NCBI GenBank assembly: GCA_030913385.1
Contig: CP133159.1
Location: 1,944,584-2,008,583 of the forward strand
From: Cytophagaceae bacterium ABcell3
GTDB lineage: Bacteria; Bacteroidota; Bacteroidia; Cytophagales; Cytophagaceae
DNA length: 64,000 bases
Direction: 5' to 3'
The number at the start of each line of letters is the position of its first letter. Positions within the stretch are counted from its first letter, which is position 1. Shown one piece after another: positions 34,210 to 42,672 of this stretch. Below the pieces are notes generated by a model. That model was not told the DNA's origin. It saw nothing but the letters and a program-made list of their open reading frames with translations, and did not search any database. Made by a program: the position numbers and the translations under genes.

Positions 34210-34566
34210 ATGCTCGAAATTTCACTCAATGGCCTAGAATTTATTGCTCACCATGGTTATTTTAAAGATGAGCGGGTAAAAGGTAATCGCTTTCTTTTAG
34301 ATATTACCGTTTTCCTTAAGCCTCCTGATAATATCTTGAATGATGAATTGGAAAGCACGGTTGACTATTGCGCATTGTATAATATCGCCGATGAAATAAT
34401 GAAACAGCCTTCTAAACTATTGGAGACTGTTGTGGAAAAGATTGCAGGCAAGGTTTTGCAAGATTTTACTGTTGTTGAATCTGTTGAGGTTGCTCTGCAA
34501 AAGATGAACCCGCCTATAGGTGGTGTTTGTAGTAGTTCTCGGGTAAAATTAACAAAGAAAAGATGA
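34210..34566 (+). CDS. folB: Dihydroneopterin aldolase
   Basis: Converts 7,8-dihydroneopterin to 6-hydroxymethyl-dihydropterin in folate synthesis. 118 residues, family length. It shows the conserved start of the T-fold (ISLNGLEFIAHHGYFKDERVKGNRFLLDI, with the active-site Glu and Tyr/His neighbourhood), DYCALYNIADEIM, LLETVVEKIAGKVL and the catalytic-end VALQKMNPPIGG. It lies 3 bp behind the DivIVA gene and overlaps the ChaN-like gene by 4 bp, so the four genes form one compact transcript. The combination is odd for a folate gene. Confidence 0.93.
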   Translation: MLEISLNGLEFIAHHGYFKDERVKGNRFLLDITVFLKPPDNILNDELESTVDYCALYNIADEIMKQPSKLLETVVEKIAGKVLQDFTVVESVEVALQKMNPPIGGVCSSSRVKLTKKR

Positions 34567-35420
34567 ACAGACGTTTATTGTTCTTTATAGCCTTAATATG
34601 TGTACCTATGTTGGTCGCCGCTCAAAAGCCTGCTTATGTGCTTTATAATAAAAAGGGTAAGCAGGTAAAGTATAACAACTTGGTAAAAGATATGAGCAAA
34701 AACGATGTGGTTCTTTTCGGAGAATTGCATGATAATCCCATTGCTCACTGGTTGCAACTAGAAACTTTGAAGGAGGTGGCCAATAAAGCAGATGTTATTT
34801 TAGGAGGAGAGTTTTTTGAGGCAGATGTCCAAGTTGTGATAGATGAATATATGGCAGGGTTGATTCCAATGGCTCATTTAGAACGTGAAGCACGGGTGTG
34901 GCCAAATTTCTCTACCGACTACCGTCCCCTGTTGTCATTTGCTCAGGAAAATAATGTCCCTTTTGTGGCTACTAATATTCCAAGGAGGTATGCAGGCTTT
35001 GCTGCTAAACATGGCAAGGATTCCTTGGAAAAGTTTTCAGAACAGGCCAAAGGATATATGGTGCCGCTCCCATTTACCTACGATGAGGAACTTAAGAGCT
35101 ATAAGCAAATGAAAGACATGGCAGCTCATGCCCATGGTATGAAACATATGGTCGATGCCCAAGCTGTTAAAGATGCTACTATGGCCCACCGTATTATGAA
35201 ACATCGTGAAGAAGGAAAAGTGTTTTTCCATATCAATGGTGCATACCACTCCGATTATTATGAAGGTATATACTGGTTTTTGAACCAAGAAAATCCAGAG
35301 ATGAGTATTCTTACCATTACTACTGTAGAGGCAGAAAATCCAGAGAAATTAGAGGAAGAGGTATTCGAAAAGGCCGACTATATAATTGCTGTTCCTAAAA
35401 CCATGACATCTACGCATTAG
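34563..35420 (+). CDS. ChaN-family (DUF399) heme-binding-like exported protein
   Basis: 285 residues. A signal peptide (LLFFIALICVPMLVAAQ) ends near residue 21; there is no lipobox Cys in place, unlike ChaN lipoproteins. The mature part starts with PAYVLYNKKGKQVKYNNLVK, then the family motif VVLFGELHDNPIAHWLQLETL, and FVATNIPRRYAGFAAKHG. ChaN of Campylobacter binds heme for uptake. The His in GELHDN and several later His (AHAHGMKH) could be ligands, which is not shown. It overlaps folB by 4 bp (ATGA) and converges with the IscA-like gene, 3' ends overlapping by 4 bp. Confidence 0.88.
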   Translation: MNRRLLFFIALICVPMLVAAQKPAYVLYNKKGKQVKYNNLVKDMSKNDVVLFGELHDNPIAHWLQLETLKEVANKADVILGGEFFEADVQVVIDEYMAGLIPMAHLEREARVWPNFSTDYRPLLSFAQENNVPFVATNIPRRYAGFAAKHGKDSLEKFSEQAKGYMVPLPFTYDEELKSYKQMKDMAAHAHGMKHMVDAQAVKDATMAHRIMKHREEGKVFFHINGAYHSDYYEGIYWFLNQENPEMSILTITTVEAENPEKLEEEVFEKADYIIAVPKTMTSTH

Positions 35421-35710
35421 TCTTTAAAAATAAAACCTCTTGCATTGATGCCATCTTCAAAATCAATGGTTTTGCCTATGATGTACATGGCATGTTTTTT
35501 CTCTAAGAAAATCTTTATTTCACCTTGGAAGTAAACAAGATCTTGGTCGCTTTGTTGGTCAAAGCCGAGCAAGTATGACATACCTGAGCAACCTCCACCA
35601 CGTATACCTACCCTGAGGCCGTAATCAAGGGGCACGTTCTTATGGTTTATTATGTTTTTTATTTCTTTTAAAGCGGCTTCAGTGAACGAAAATGGTAAAT
35701 CCTTTGTCAT
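35417..35710 (-). CDS. HesB/IscA-family protein lacking the C-terminal CxC motif
   Basis: 97 residues with the A-type carrier fold: FTEAALKEIKNIINHK, GLRVGIRGGGCSGMSYLLGFD with the first conserved Cys, and DGINARGFIFKD at the end. Normal IscA proteins continue about ten residues beyond this point to a CGCG(S/E)SF motif supplying the other two cysteines; this one stops before it. Iron-sulfur or iron binding would need a different arrangement. Its 3' end overlaps the ChaN-like gene by 4 bp, so the shortened C-terminus may be linked to that overlap. Confidence 0.85.
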   Translation of the reverse strand: MTKDLPFSFTEAALKEIKNIINHKNVPLDYGLRVGIRGGGCSGMSYLLGFDQQSDQDLVYFQGEIKIFLEKKHAMYIIGKTIDFEDGINARGFIFKD

Positions 35711-35781
35711 AATTTTTTAGAATACTATAAAGTACGAAATTGTTCTGAAACTTTATATTTTTGCGCTAAATATACATAAAT

Positions 35782-36303
35782 ATGGAAATTTTAAATGATC
35801 TAATTAAAATTTTGCTTCCTGCAGGTGTTGCACTTTTGGCTATTTACTTTACTGTAAAAGCTTTTTTGACCAAAGAGTTTGAAAAAAAACTTTTGGACCT
35901 CAAAATGAACAACAGCAATACCATTTTGCCCAATAGGCTTCAGGCTTACGAGCGGATATGTCTTCTGCTTGAGCGGATTTCCCCTCATAATATTTTATTA
36001 AGGGTCAATGACGGTTCTCTTAATGCTGGTCAGCTTCATCAAGTTCTTTTGCATGAAATAAGAGAAGAGTTTAACCATAATTTGTCCCAGCAAGTGTATA
36101 TGTCTGATAGGGCTTGGCAAGTAGTGAGAAACACCAAGGATGAAATAGTAGGCGTGGTCAATACGGCAGCAAACAATATTCCTAAAGATGCTAAAGGCAT
36201 TGAGCTGGCAAAAAAAATTATAGAGGTGTACACGAGCAAAGAACATGACCCTGTAGCGGGGGCATTGAGTTTTGTGAAAGATGAAGTGCGTAAAATCTTT
36301 TAA
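35782..36303 (+). CDS. Single-pass membrane protein of unknown function, conserved type
   Basis: 173 residues. One N-terminal membrane anchor (IKILLPAGVALLAIYFTVKAFL) followed by a soluble helical domain (ILPNRLQAYERICLLLERISPHNILLRV, LHQVLLHEIREEFNHNLSQQVYMSDRAWQVVRN). I recognise it as a pattern recurring in Bacteroidota, but no characterised family is known to me. No catalytic motif is visible. It is a single-gene unit ended by a strong terminator at 36328. Confidence 0.75.
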   Translation: MEILNDLIKILLPAGVALLAIYFTVKAFLTKEFEKKLLDLKMNNSNTILPNRLQAYERICLLLERISPHNILLRVNDGSLNAGQLHQVLLHEIREEFNHNLSQQVYMSDRAWQVVRNTKDEIVGVVNTAANNIPKDAKGIELAKKIIEVYTSKEHDPVAGALSFVKDEVRKIF

Positions 36304-36327
36304 AGACACCTACACACTGTGATCGAG

Positions 36328-36359
36328 ATGCCGGGAATATTTTCTTCCGGCATTTTTTT
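36328..36359 (+). terminator. Intrinsic terminator
   Basis: ATGCCGGGAA pairs with TTCCGGCAT around a short AT loop, followed by seven T. Confidence 0.9.
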
Positions 36360-36463
36360 GGTCCCGGATTTTATAAACATTTTTATTAATCATAAAAAAA
36401 ATTGGTATGTGTGCCTGTTTTTCGCTTTTTTTGTAGAATTTACTTCACTTGTGAAACGGGAAA

Positions 36464-37312
36464 ATGAAGATAGCCATTCAGGGAGGACAAGCCTCTTTTC
36501 ATGATATTGCAGCCAGATTATATTTTGGGAATCATATTGAAAGTGTGCCCTGTAATTCATTTAAGGAACTAAGTGAAGTATTGGCCAAAGGGGATGCTGA
36601 TTTTGCAGTGATGGCTATTGAAAATGCCATTGCAGGCAGCATACTTCATAATTATGCCCTGATTAGGGAGTATGATTTTGGTATTATAGGTGAAATACAG
36701 CTTCGGATTGAAATGAACCTGATGGCACTTCCTGGCATTAAGTTGGAAGATTTAAAAATAGTCAGGTCACATTATATGGCTTTGCTCCAGTGTGAGGAGT
36801 TTTTTTCTCGTTACCCGCACCTTAAACTGGAAGAGTATCATGACACAGCAGATAGTGCTCGTGATATTAGGAAAAACAATCGGACAAAGATCGGGGCTGT
36901 GGCAGGTAGAATGGCCGCAAGCCTCTATAACCTTGAAATCCTTGCTGAAGGTATTGAGACAGAGAAAAGAAACTTTACCAGGTTTTACATTTTAAGTAGG
37001 GATAAGAAATTTAAAATTGATGGGGAGGGCAAGGCGACTATCAGTTTTCAGCTATCTAATGAAGTAGGGGCATTGGCCAATATGCTAAGTATTATTGTGA
37101 ACAATAATATTAACTTGACCAAAATCCAGTCACTGCCTATTTTGGGTAAACCCAATGAATATACTTTTTACGTAGATTGTGAGTGGAGCGACTACGAAGA
37201 TTTCAGACGAAGTATAGAAGTTAAAAATAAAGTTAAGAACCTAAAGATCCTTGGAGAGTATAAAAAAGGAGAAACAATTCATGATTATTCCAAAAGCTTC
37301 CCGTCTAAATAA
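36464..37312 (+). CDS. pheA: Prephenate dehydratase with ACT domain
   Basis: Converts prephenate to phenylpyruvate in phenylalanine synthesis. 282 residues: type-2 periplasmic-binding-like catalytic lobes (IAIQGGQASFHDIAARLYFG, AVMAIENAIAGSI with the conserved N/S region, and IGAVAGRMAASLYNLEIL), the TRF-type motif RNFTRFYILSRD, and a C-terminal ACT domain (ATISFQLSNEVGALANMLSI, NLTKIQSLPILGKPNEYTFYVD) that should give phenylalanine feedback control. No chorismate mutase domain is fused. Its 3' end overlaps the aminotransferase start by 32 bp, so the two are coupled. Confidence 0.95.
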   Translation: MKIAIQGGQASFHDIAARLYFGNHIESVPCNSFKELSEVLAKGDADFAVMAIENAIAGSILHNYALIREYDFGIIGEIQLRIEMNLMALPGIKLEDLKIVRSHYMALLQCEEFFSRYPHLKLEEYHDTADSARDIRKNNRTKIGAVAGRMAASLYNLEILAEGIETEKRNFTRFYILSRDKKFKIDGEGKATISFQLSNEVGALANMLSIIVNNNINLTKIQSLPILGKPNEYTFYVDCEWSDYEDFRRSIEVKNKVKNLKILGEYKKGETIHDYSKSFPSK

Positions 37313-38462
37313 TGTTAGGGAATATTATTTTGTAAAAAAGTTAGAAGAAATTGCCCGCTTAAATAAAGAAGGAAAAGATATTATCAGTTTTGGAATAGGA
37401 AGCCCTGATATGGCGCCTGACGAATCTGTTATCCAAACCCTATATGATACTGCTTCTAAGAAAAATACCCATGGATATCAGCCCTACCGTGGGATTCCTG
37501 AACTTCGAGAGGGGATAGCTTCTTTTTATAAAAATACCTACGGGGTTGCCTTAGATCCCCATAAAGAGGTATTGCCGCTGATGGGCTCTAAAGAAGGAAT
37601 CTTACATGTGTCGATGGCTTTTTTGAACCCTGGCGATGAAGTGTTGGTGCCTAATCCGGGTTACCCAACTTACTCTTCACTTTCTAACCTTACAGGGGCA
37701 AAGGTTAGGTATTATGACCTAACTGAAAGCTCAGGTTGGCAGCCGGACCTAGATGCTTTGGAAAGCAGTGATTTGTCTTCAGTAAAAATTATGTGGCTTA
37801 ACTACCCTCACATGCCTACAGGTACTCCAGGCAGGATGGATGTTCTTCAGAAACTGGTGGACTTTGCCAGGAAAAATAATATTTTATTGTGTTATGACAA
37901 CCCATATAGTCTAGTGTTGAATGAAGATAAGCCTGTAAGTATTTTGGCGGTTCCAGGTGCAAAAGATGTGGCTGTAGAGTTTAACTCGCTTAGCAAGTCT
38001 CATAATATGGCTGGGTGGCGATTGGGTATGGTTTTAGGTGCAGAGGATTACCTCAGCACTATCTTAACAGTCAAAAGTAATATTGACTCTGGGATGTTTT
38101 TAGGCCTTCAGAAAGCAGCGATTACTGCCTTAGGGTTGGGTGAACAGTGGCACAAAGAAAGAAACGAATCATATAAAGCTAGGAGAGAAGTTGTTTTTAA
38201 GATCCTTGACTTACTAGGGTTTGAATATGATACTTCACAGGTAGGTATGTTTATTTGGTGTAAACCAAGTCCTGAAAAAGGTATAGATGATATAGCACAG
38301 TACATTGATAAGGTCCTGTATGAAGCTAATGTGTTTTTTACTCCAGGGTTTATTTTTGGAAGTAATGGTGATGGATATATGAGGGCTTCACTATGTGTGC
38401 CTTTGGAAAGAATGAACCAGGCCTATGACCGTTTGGTAGCATGGAAGAAAAAAGATGGGTGA
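37281..38462 (+). CDS. Class I/II PLP aminotransferase, probably aromatic
   Basis: 393 residues beginning MIIPKASRLNNVREYYFVKK; an earlier in-frame Met at 37251 lies deeper in pheA and is less likely. PLP features: FGIGSPDMAPDE, GSKEGILHVSMAFLNPGDEVLVPNPGYPTY, MWLNYPHMPTG (Asn), the Schiff-base Lys in SLSKSHNMAGWR, and R in YMRASLCVP. It overlaps pheA, which supplies phenylpyruvate, so it is likely the last step to phenylalanine and possibly tyrosine. Relatives include LL-diaminopimelate aminotransferases, which cannot be excluded. A terminator follows. Confidence 0.9.
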   Translation: MIIPKASRLNNVREYYFVKKLEEIARLNKEGKDIISFGIGSPDMAPDESVIQTLYDTASKKNTHGYQPYRGIPELREGIASFYKNTYGVALDPHKEVLPLMGSKEGILHVSMAFLNPGDEVLVPNPGYPTYSSLSNLTGAKVRYYDLTESSGWQPDLDALESSDLSSVKIMWLNYPHMPTGTPGRMDVLQKLVDFARKNNILLCYDNPYSLVLNEDKPVSILAVPGAKDVAVEFNSLSKSHNMAGWRLGMVLGAEDYLSTILTVKSNIDSGMFLGLQKAAITALGLGEQWHKERNESYKARREVVFKILDLLGFEYDTSQVGMFIWCKPSPEKGIDDIAQYIDKVLYEANVFFTPGFIFGSNGDGYMRASLCVPLERMNQAYDRLVAWKKKDG

Positions 38463-38493
38463 TTTGAATTTAGCTTGTGTATAAGTATATAAT

Positions 38494-38527
38494 AAAAAAA
38501 AGTCCGGTTTACCGGACTCTTTTTTAT
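38494..38527 (+). terminator. Intrinsic terminator after the pheA unit
   Basis: AGTCCGG-TT-TA-CCGGACT stem with A-run before and T-run after; also usable by the convergent DUF4168 gene. Confidence 0.92.
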
Positions 38528-38548
38528 TCCTGTATTATCTAGTAAGGT

Positions 38549-39043
38549 TTACATGTCCATTTTCTCATCCACTCTTTGTCTCAGCTCAGGATCTTGGTGG
38601 TATGCTGAAATAATTTCTTGGAATTCTTCAAGTGAAAGCCCCTCATCGTTTAAAGTTTCTCTGATTTCAGCTTCTGCTTCAGCTTGAATTTCAGTTACAC
38701 GGGCAGTAGCAGCTTCAAAAGCTTCTTCTTCCTCTTCAGAAATCTGGCCTTCCATGCCTAACTGTTGCATGGTCGCAATTTCATTATAGCGCTCTACGGT
38801 AAGTCCTTCTTCTTCTACTATTTCAGTCATTTTTTCCTGCGCAGCCATCTCAATTGGCATTACTTTCTCTGTAGCCTCTACAAACTGCTCAATCTCTTCT
38901 TCACTAAAATCAGTCCTTACTTCTTGTTGTTCTTGGTCTGGCTGCATTCCTGGTTCTTGGGCAAAACCATTAAAGCCAACCAACATCATAAGTGAAAAAG
39001 CCATTGTTGCTCGAAATACCTTCTCTACAATATCCTTTACCAT
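38549..39043 (-). CDS. DUF4168-type secreted acidic protein
   Basis: 164 residues with signal peptide (MAFSLMMLVGFNGFAQ) and a highly acidic helical body. The DUF4168 signature is visible: DFSEEEIEQFVEATEKVMPIE and, near the end, LNDEGLSLEEFQEIISAYHQDPELRQRVDEKM. Related proteins occur in periplasm of many Gram-negatives; function unknown. Convergent with the pheA unit, separated by a terminator. Confidence 0.85.
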   Translation of the reverse strand: MVKDIVEKVFRATMAFSLMMLVGFNGFAQEPGMQPDQEQQEVRTDFSEEEIEQFVEATEKVMPIEMAAQEKMTEIVEEEGLTVERYNEIATMQQLGMEGQISEEEEEAFEAATARVTEIQAEAEAEIRETLNDEGLSLEEFQEIISAYHQDPELRQRVDEKMDM

Positions 39044-39280
39044 TTCTAAACAATTTAATTTATATAAAATATAGTCATTTAATTATAGAACCGGCCTGCT
39101 CACATGTTTGTTAAAAAAACTTGAATGATTTTCTAAAAAAGTGCGAATGCTTTAATTTTAACAATGTTTTTTTCTAAAGAATATAATTATCGTTCACATG
39201 TTTCCCTTTCGTTTTCGAGTGGTTTAAACTCTGTTGTGAGGTAAGGGGGGTAAGTTTTAGGAAGGCCTTTGGTTAATTGA

Positions 39281-39322
39281 AAAAAAAGAGGCTTCTCTAT
39301 TATAGAAAAACCTCTTTTTTTT
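39281..39322 (-). terminator. Intrinsic terminator of the sugar transporter gene
   Basis: AAAAAAAGAGG and CCTCTTTTTTTT form a stem with a T-run on the minus strand, starting 14 bp behind the stop codon. Confidence 0.85.
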
Positions 39323-39335
39323 GAATCTTATAATT

Positions 39336-40850
39336 TTAAGCGTCTGCTGTTGATAGCTTTTCAGTATTTTTGGGCTTTTCTGCATTGTCTGGAGCGTCAA
39401 CTACCTGATCTGCCCTTAACTTGACTTTGTATCCTGCAAAACCATAATATACTATGTATAGGTAACAAATAACAGGGATAATATAAGCGAACTGATAGTT
39501 GTATAAATCTGCAAACTTACCCACAATAGGAGTTACAATCGCACCTCCAACGATACCAATCATTAACAAGGAAGAGCCTTGCGAGGTGTACTTTCCAAGA
39601 CCTTCGATGGCCAATGTAAATATTGTAGGGAACATGATAGAGTTAAACAACCCTACTGCAATTAATGACCACATAGACACTGCACCGCTGGTAGAGGTTG
39701 ACAATATAAGTAGCCCTGCATTAAAGATGGCAAATATACCTAAAGTCCTTGATGGGATGGTAGCGCCAATTTGGAATGCGATGATATTTAAAGCTATTAA
39801 CCCTAATACGATGAGGGCAGTTTGACCTGGAGATATGAAAGTAAGTCCGAATTCTTCGACTACATCTACCATAAAGAAATACACTATGGTAGTTGCCACT
39901 ACAGTTATTAGGGCTATTAGACCGTACCTTTTCAACTTTTCCATTGAGTTTGATAGTGATAGGGCGCCCATAAAACGACCAATCATGGCTCCGCCCCAGA
40001 AAAAGGCAATGAATTTACTTGCAACTTCTTCATTGAACCCGCGAATTTCTCCAAAGTAATTAGCCATAAAGCTACCTAAAGCAACTTCTGCACCCACATA
40101 CATGAATAGTGCTACAATACCTAAAGTTAGATGGCTGAATCTAAGTACACCAAGACCTTTTTCTATTTTTTCTCCTGTAAATCTAGGAAGTTTAAAAGCG
40201 CTGATGAAAACAGCAAGGGCAAATAAAGTCCCCGCTAATACCAAATAAGGCATTTTTACAACATCTAAAGAGTGTACTTCAGCTGCTAAGTCCATGTTTC
40301 CGAAAATAACTTTACTACCAATGATCGGTGCAACTGTCGTACCAAGGGAGTTGAAGGCCTGTGTCATATTAAGCCTGCTTGAAGAAGTCTTAGGGCTACC
40401 TAGTAAGGCCACATAAGGGTTGGCAGCCATTTGCAGCAATACAACACCAGCGGCAAGTACAAAGAAAGCAAATAAGAAAGCAGGGTAGCTTTTCATTTCG
40501 GCTGCTGGGAAAAACAGGCAGCTTCCTATACCTGCAGTAATTAAACCTGCTATAATACCGTTTTTATAACCAATTTTTGATATCGGGTCTCCGAACCTGG
40601 AGGATATTATAAAGTAGACGAGCGAAATGGAGAAATAGGCAAAGAAAAAGAAAAACTGCACAAGACCTGCTTCGAAGTTTTCCAGCTTGAAAGCAATTTT
40701 GAAGAAAGGAATCATTATGTCGTTCATGCAGGTGATAAAACCCCACATAAAAAACAAAACTGTCAAAGCCAGTAACGGGATGGTATAATTTTTACCTGAT
40801 TCGTCACCCTGGTGCAGGTTGCCTGCAGTTGAAGTAGATATTCCAGCCAT
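39336..40850 (-). CDS. MFS sugar:proton symporter, FucP/GluP family
   Basis: 504 residues, twelve membrane segments. Features of the FucP group: FFMWGFITCMNDIMIPFFK in helix 1, FEAGLVQFFFFFAYFSISL, NPYVALLGSPKTSSSRLNMTQAFNSLGTT (the family-typical loop after helix 4) and GASTSG-like IVGGAIVTPIVG late in the protein. Imports fucose, galactose or glucose; the sugar cannot be chosen. A 731-bp gene-free region precedes it, with a palindrome AATACTTAGTATT at 40986 that could bind a regulator. Confidence 0.92.
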   Translation of the reverse strand: MAGISTSTAGNLHQGDESGKNYTIPLLALTVLFFMWGFITCMNDIMIPFFKIAFKLENFEAGLVQFFFFFAYFSISLVYFIISSRFGDPISKIGYKNGIIAGLITAGIGSCLFFPAAEMKSYPAFLFAFFVLAAGVVLLQMAANPYVALLGSPKTSSSRLNMTQAFNSLGTTVAPIIGSKVIFGNMDLAAEVHSLDVVKMPYLVLAGTLFALAVFISAFKLPRFTGEKIEKGLGVLRFSHLTLGIVALFMYVGAEVALGSFMANYFGEIRGFNEEVASKFIAFFWGGAMIGRFMGALSLSNSMEKLKRYGLIALITVVATTIVYFFMVDVVEEFGLTFISPGQTALIVLGLIALNIIAFQIGATIPSRTLGIFAIFNAGLLILSTSTSGAVSMWSLIAVGLFNSIMFPTIFTLAIEGLGKYTSQGSSLLMIGIVGGAIVTPIVGKFADLYNYQFAYIIPVICYLYIVYYGFAGYKVKLRADQVVDAPDNAEKPKNTEKLSTADA

Positions 40851-41581
40851 TTGTTAAAGTATTAGATAATCGTTTTTATCTGATTTGTTTTTAATAAACT
40901 AATGTTAAAACTACGCTTTTTTCTGTTAAAACAAAAGAATTAATTGCGTTTTGTGCTTATAAAGTAAATATAATATTGAAATATTAATACTTAGTATTTT
41001 TTAAATTCTTTTTATTTGATAATTAGGTGTTTGTATTAGGTTGTTTGGATAATTTCTTATGCATTAACCCTTTAAGTATAGTTGTCAAAAATTTTCTAGT
41101 TCAGGTGCGCAATAATGATGCCAGTTGGTTTGTTTTATTTCGTTAAGTACAATAAATCCGAACATTTTTTTCTAGCACCATTGTATCACCCGAATTGTGT
41201 TTGAATGTTTTTTCTTTACTTCTCTTAAGTGATGTTTGTGGCTTATAAACCCTATAATTGTTTTTTTGTTTTAAAGGAGTTCTGAAAAATAAGACTTATG
41301 CAAAATATAGCGAATAAATTTGATTGTATATTGGAATCATTTTCAATTAACTCTCATAAAACAATCTAGGCAAATCTCATGAAAAAAATATTGATTCGGA
41401 TATGTTGGGAACATAAAATGCTATATATCTCTACCACTTATGATAAAAATTGTTGTTGGGTAATGGAGAAAACCGTTTTTTTGTCAGGAATTATGAATTT
41501 AGGAAAACAATATACTCTTAAATGAGATAATTCATGTAAAAAAATGCTAATCGACTTCTAAATATCACTTATCTTTGCCAC
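40851..41581. other. 731-bp gene-free AT-rich region between divergent sugar transporter and hemE
   Basis: No supported gene, RNA or repeat-family member is seen. It holds a TAATATT-GAA-ATATTA inverted repeat (about 40971-40986) next to AATACTTAGTATT (40986-40998), 120-150 bp upstream of the transporter start, which could be operator sites. A 48-codon frame at 41379 is not supported. The hemE -7 box is at the right end. Confidence 0.6.
41570..41577 (+). promoter_or_regulatory. Candidate -7 box of hemE
   Basis: TATCTTTG matches TAnnTTTG. Its last base is only five bases before the ATG, which would put the transcription start at or next to the start codon. Confidence 0.45.
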
Positions 41582-42610
41582 ATGCAATATAAAAATGACC
41601 TTATATTACGCGCCGCTAAAGGAATGAAAACCGAAAGGCCCCCTGTATGGCTTATGCGGCAGGCAGGAAGAATCCTGCCAGAATACAGAGCTGTTAGAGC
41701 AAGTGTTAGCGGGTTCAAAGAACTGGCTACTACCCCTCATTTAGCTGCCGAAGTTACAGTACAACCGGTAGATATTTTAGGTGTAGATGCTGCTATTATT
41801 TTTTCAGACATACTTGTTGTGCCAGAAGCAATGGGATTGACTTATGAGATGTATGAAAAAAAAGGGCCTGTATTTCCTGAAGTGGTTAAAAATGCCGCTG
41901 ATATAGACAAGCTCTTGGGTGTTGAAGCTTCTGATGAACTGGAATATGTTTATGAAGCAATTAGGCTTACCAAAAAGGAATTAGACGGCAGGGTGCCTTT
42001 GTTGGGTTTTGCCGGTGCTCCTTGGACGATACTTGCTTATATGGTAGAAGGTAGTGGCTCTAAAACTTTTTCTAAAGCACGGAGAATGCTTTATGAAGAG
42101 CCTGAGTTGTCTCATAAATTGCTTAAGAAAATTACCGAAGTAACCATAGATTATCTTAAGAAGCAGGTTGAAGCAGGTGCCGATATGATTCAGATTTTTG
42201 ATTCTTGGGCAGGTATTTTACCTCCATATCATTATCGTGAGTTTTCATTAAGCTACATTTCTGATATATGTAATGCTATCCGTAATGTGCCTGTTACCGT
42301 TTTTGCAAAAGGTGCTTTTTTTGCCAGAGAAGATATGGGAAGGCTTAACTGCGAGACCATCGGACTTGACTGGAATATGGGAATTAAAGAGTCCCGGAAA
42401 CTTATAGGAGAACACAAAACTTTGCAAGGAAACTTAGACCCTTGTTTGTTATACTCTTCTTTTTCTGAAATTAAGCGCTTTACAGTACAGATGCTTGAGT
42501 CGTTTGGAAATCACAGGCATATTGCCAACCTTGGGCATGGTGTATATCCTGATACCGACAAGGATAAGGTGAAATGCTTCGTGGACACCGTAAAGGAATT
42601 TAGGCTTTAG
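41582..42610 (+). CDS. hemE: Uroporphyrinogen decarboxylase
   Basis: Removes four carboxyl groups from uroporphyrinogen III to give coproporphyrinogen III in heme synthesis. 342 residues, family length. Conserved blocks are [21 protein letters not shown] (substrate-binding Arg), [17 protein letters not shown] (Asp), [31 protein letters not shown] and [18 protein letters not shown]. It stands alone as a gene. A terminator follows at 42633 and a group IIC intron is inserted right behind that terminator. The promoter box is unusually close to the start codon. Confidence 0.97.
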   Translation: MQYKNDLILRAAKGMKTERPPVWLMRQAGRILPEYRAVRASVSGFKELATTPHLAAEVTVQPVDILGVDAAIIFSDILVVPEAMGLTYEMYEKKGPVFPEVVKNAADIDKLLGVEASDELEYVYEAIRLTKKELDGRVPLLGFAGAPWTILAYMVEGSGSKTFSKARRMLYEEPELSHKLLKKITEVTIDYLKKQVEAGADMIQIFDSWAGILPPYHYREFSLSYISDICNAIRNVPVTVFAKGAFFAREDMGRLNCETIGLDWNMGIKESRKLIGEHKTLQGNLDPCLLYSSFSEIKRFTVQMLESFGNHRHIANLGHGVYPDTDKDKVKCFVDTVKEFRL

Positions 42611-42632
42611 GTAGGTTTTGCTACATGATAGT

Positions 42633-42671
42633 AAAAGCGATAAGGTTTTTCTGGCTTTATCGCTTTTTTTT
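42633..42671 (+). terminator. hemE intrinsic terminator, target of the group IIC intron
   Basis: AAAGCGATAA pairs with TTATCGCTTT around a 13-base loop, followed by eight T. The intron starts two bases after the T-run. Confidence 0.9.
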
Positions 42672-42672
42672 G

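Noticed and set aside
41379-41525. 48-codon reading frame beginning MKKILIRICWEHKM in the region before hemE
   Set aside because: No recognisable family, odd composition, and it ends close to the hemE promoter; length is within chance for AT-rich DNA.
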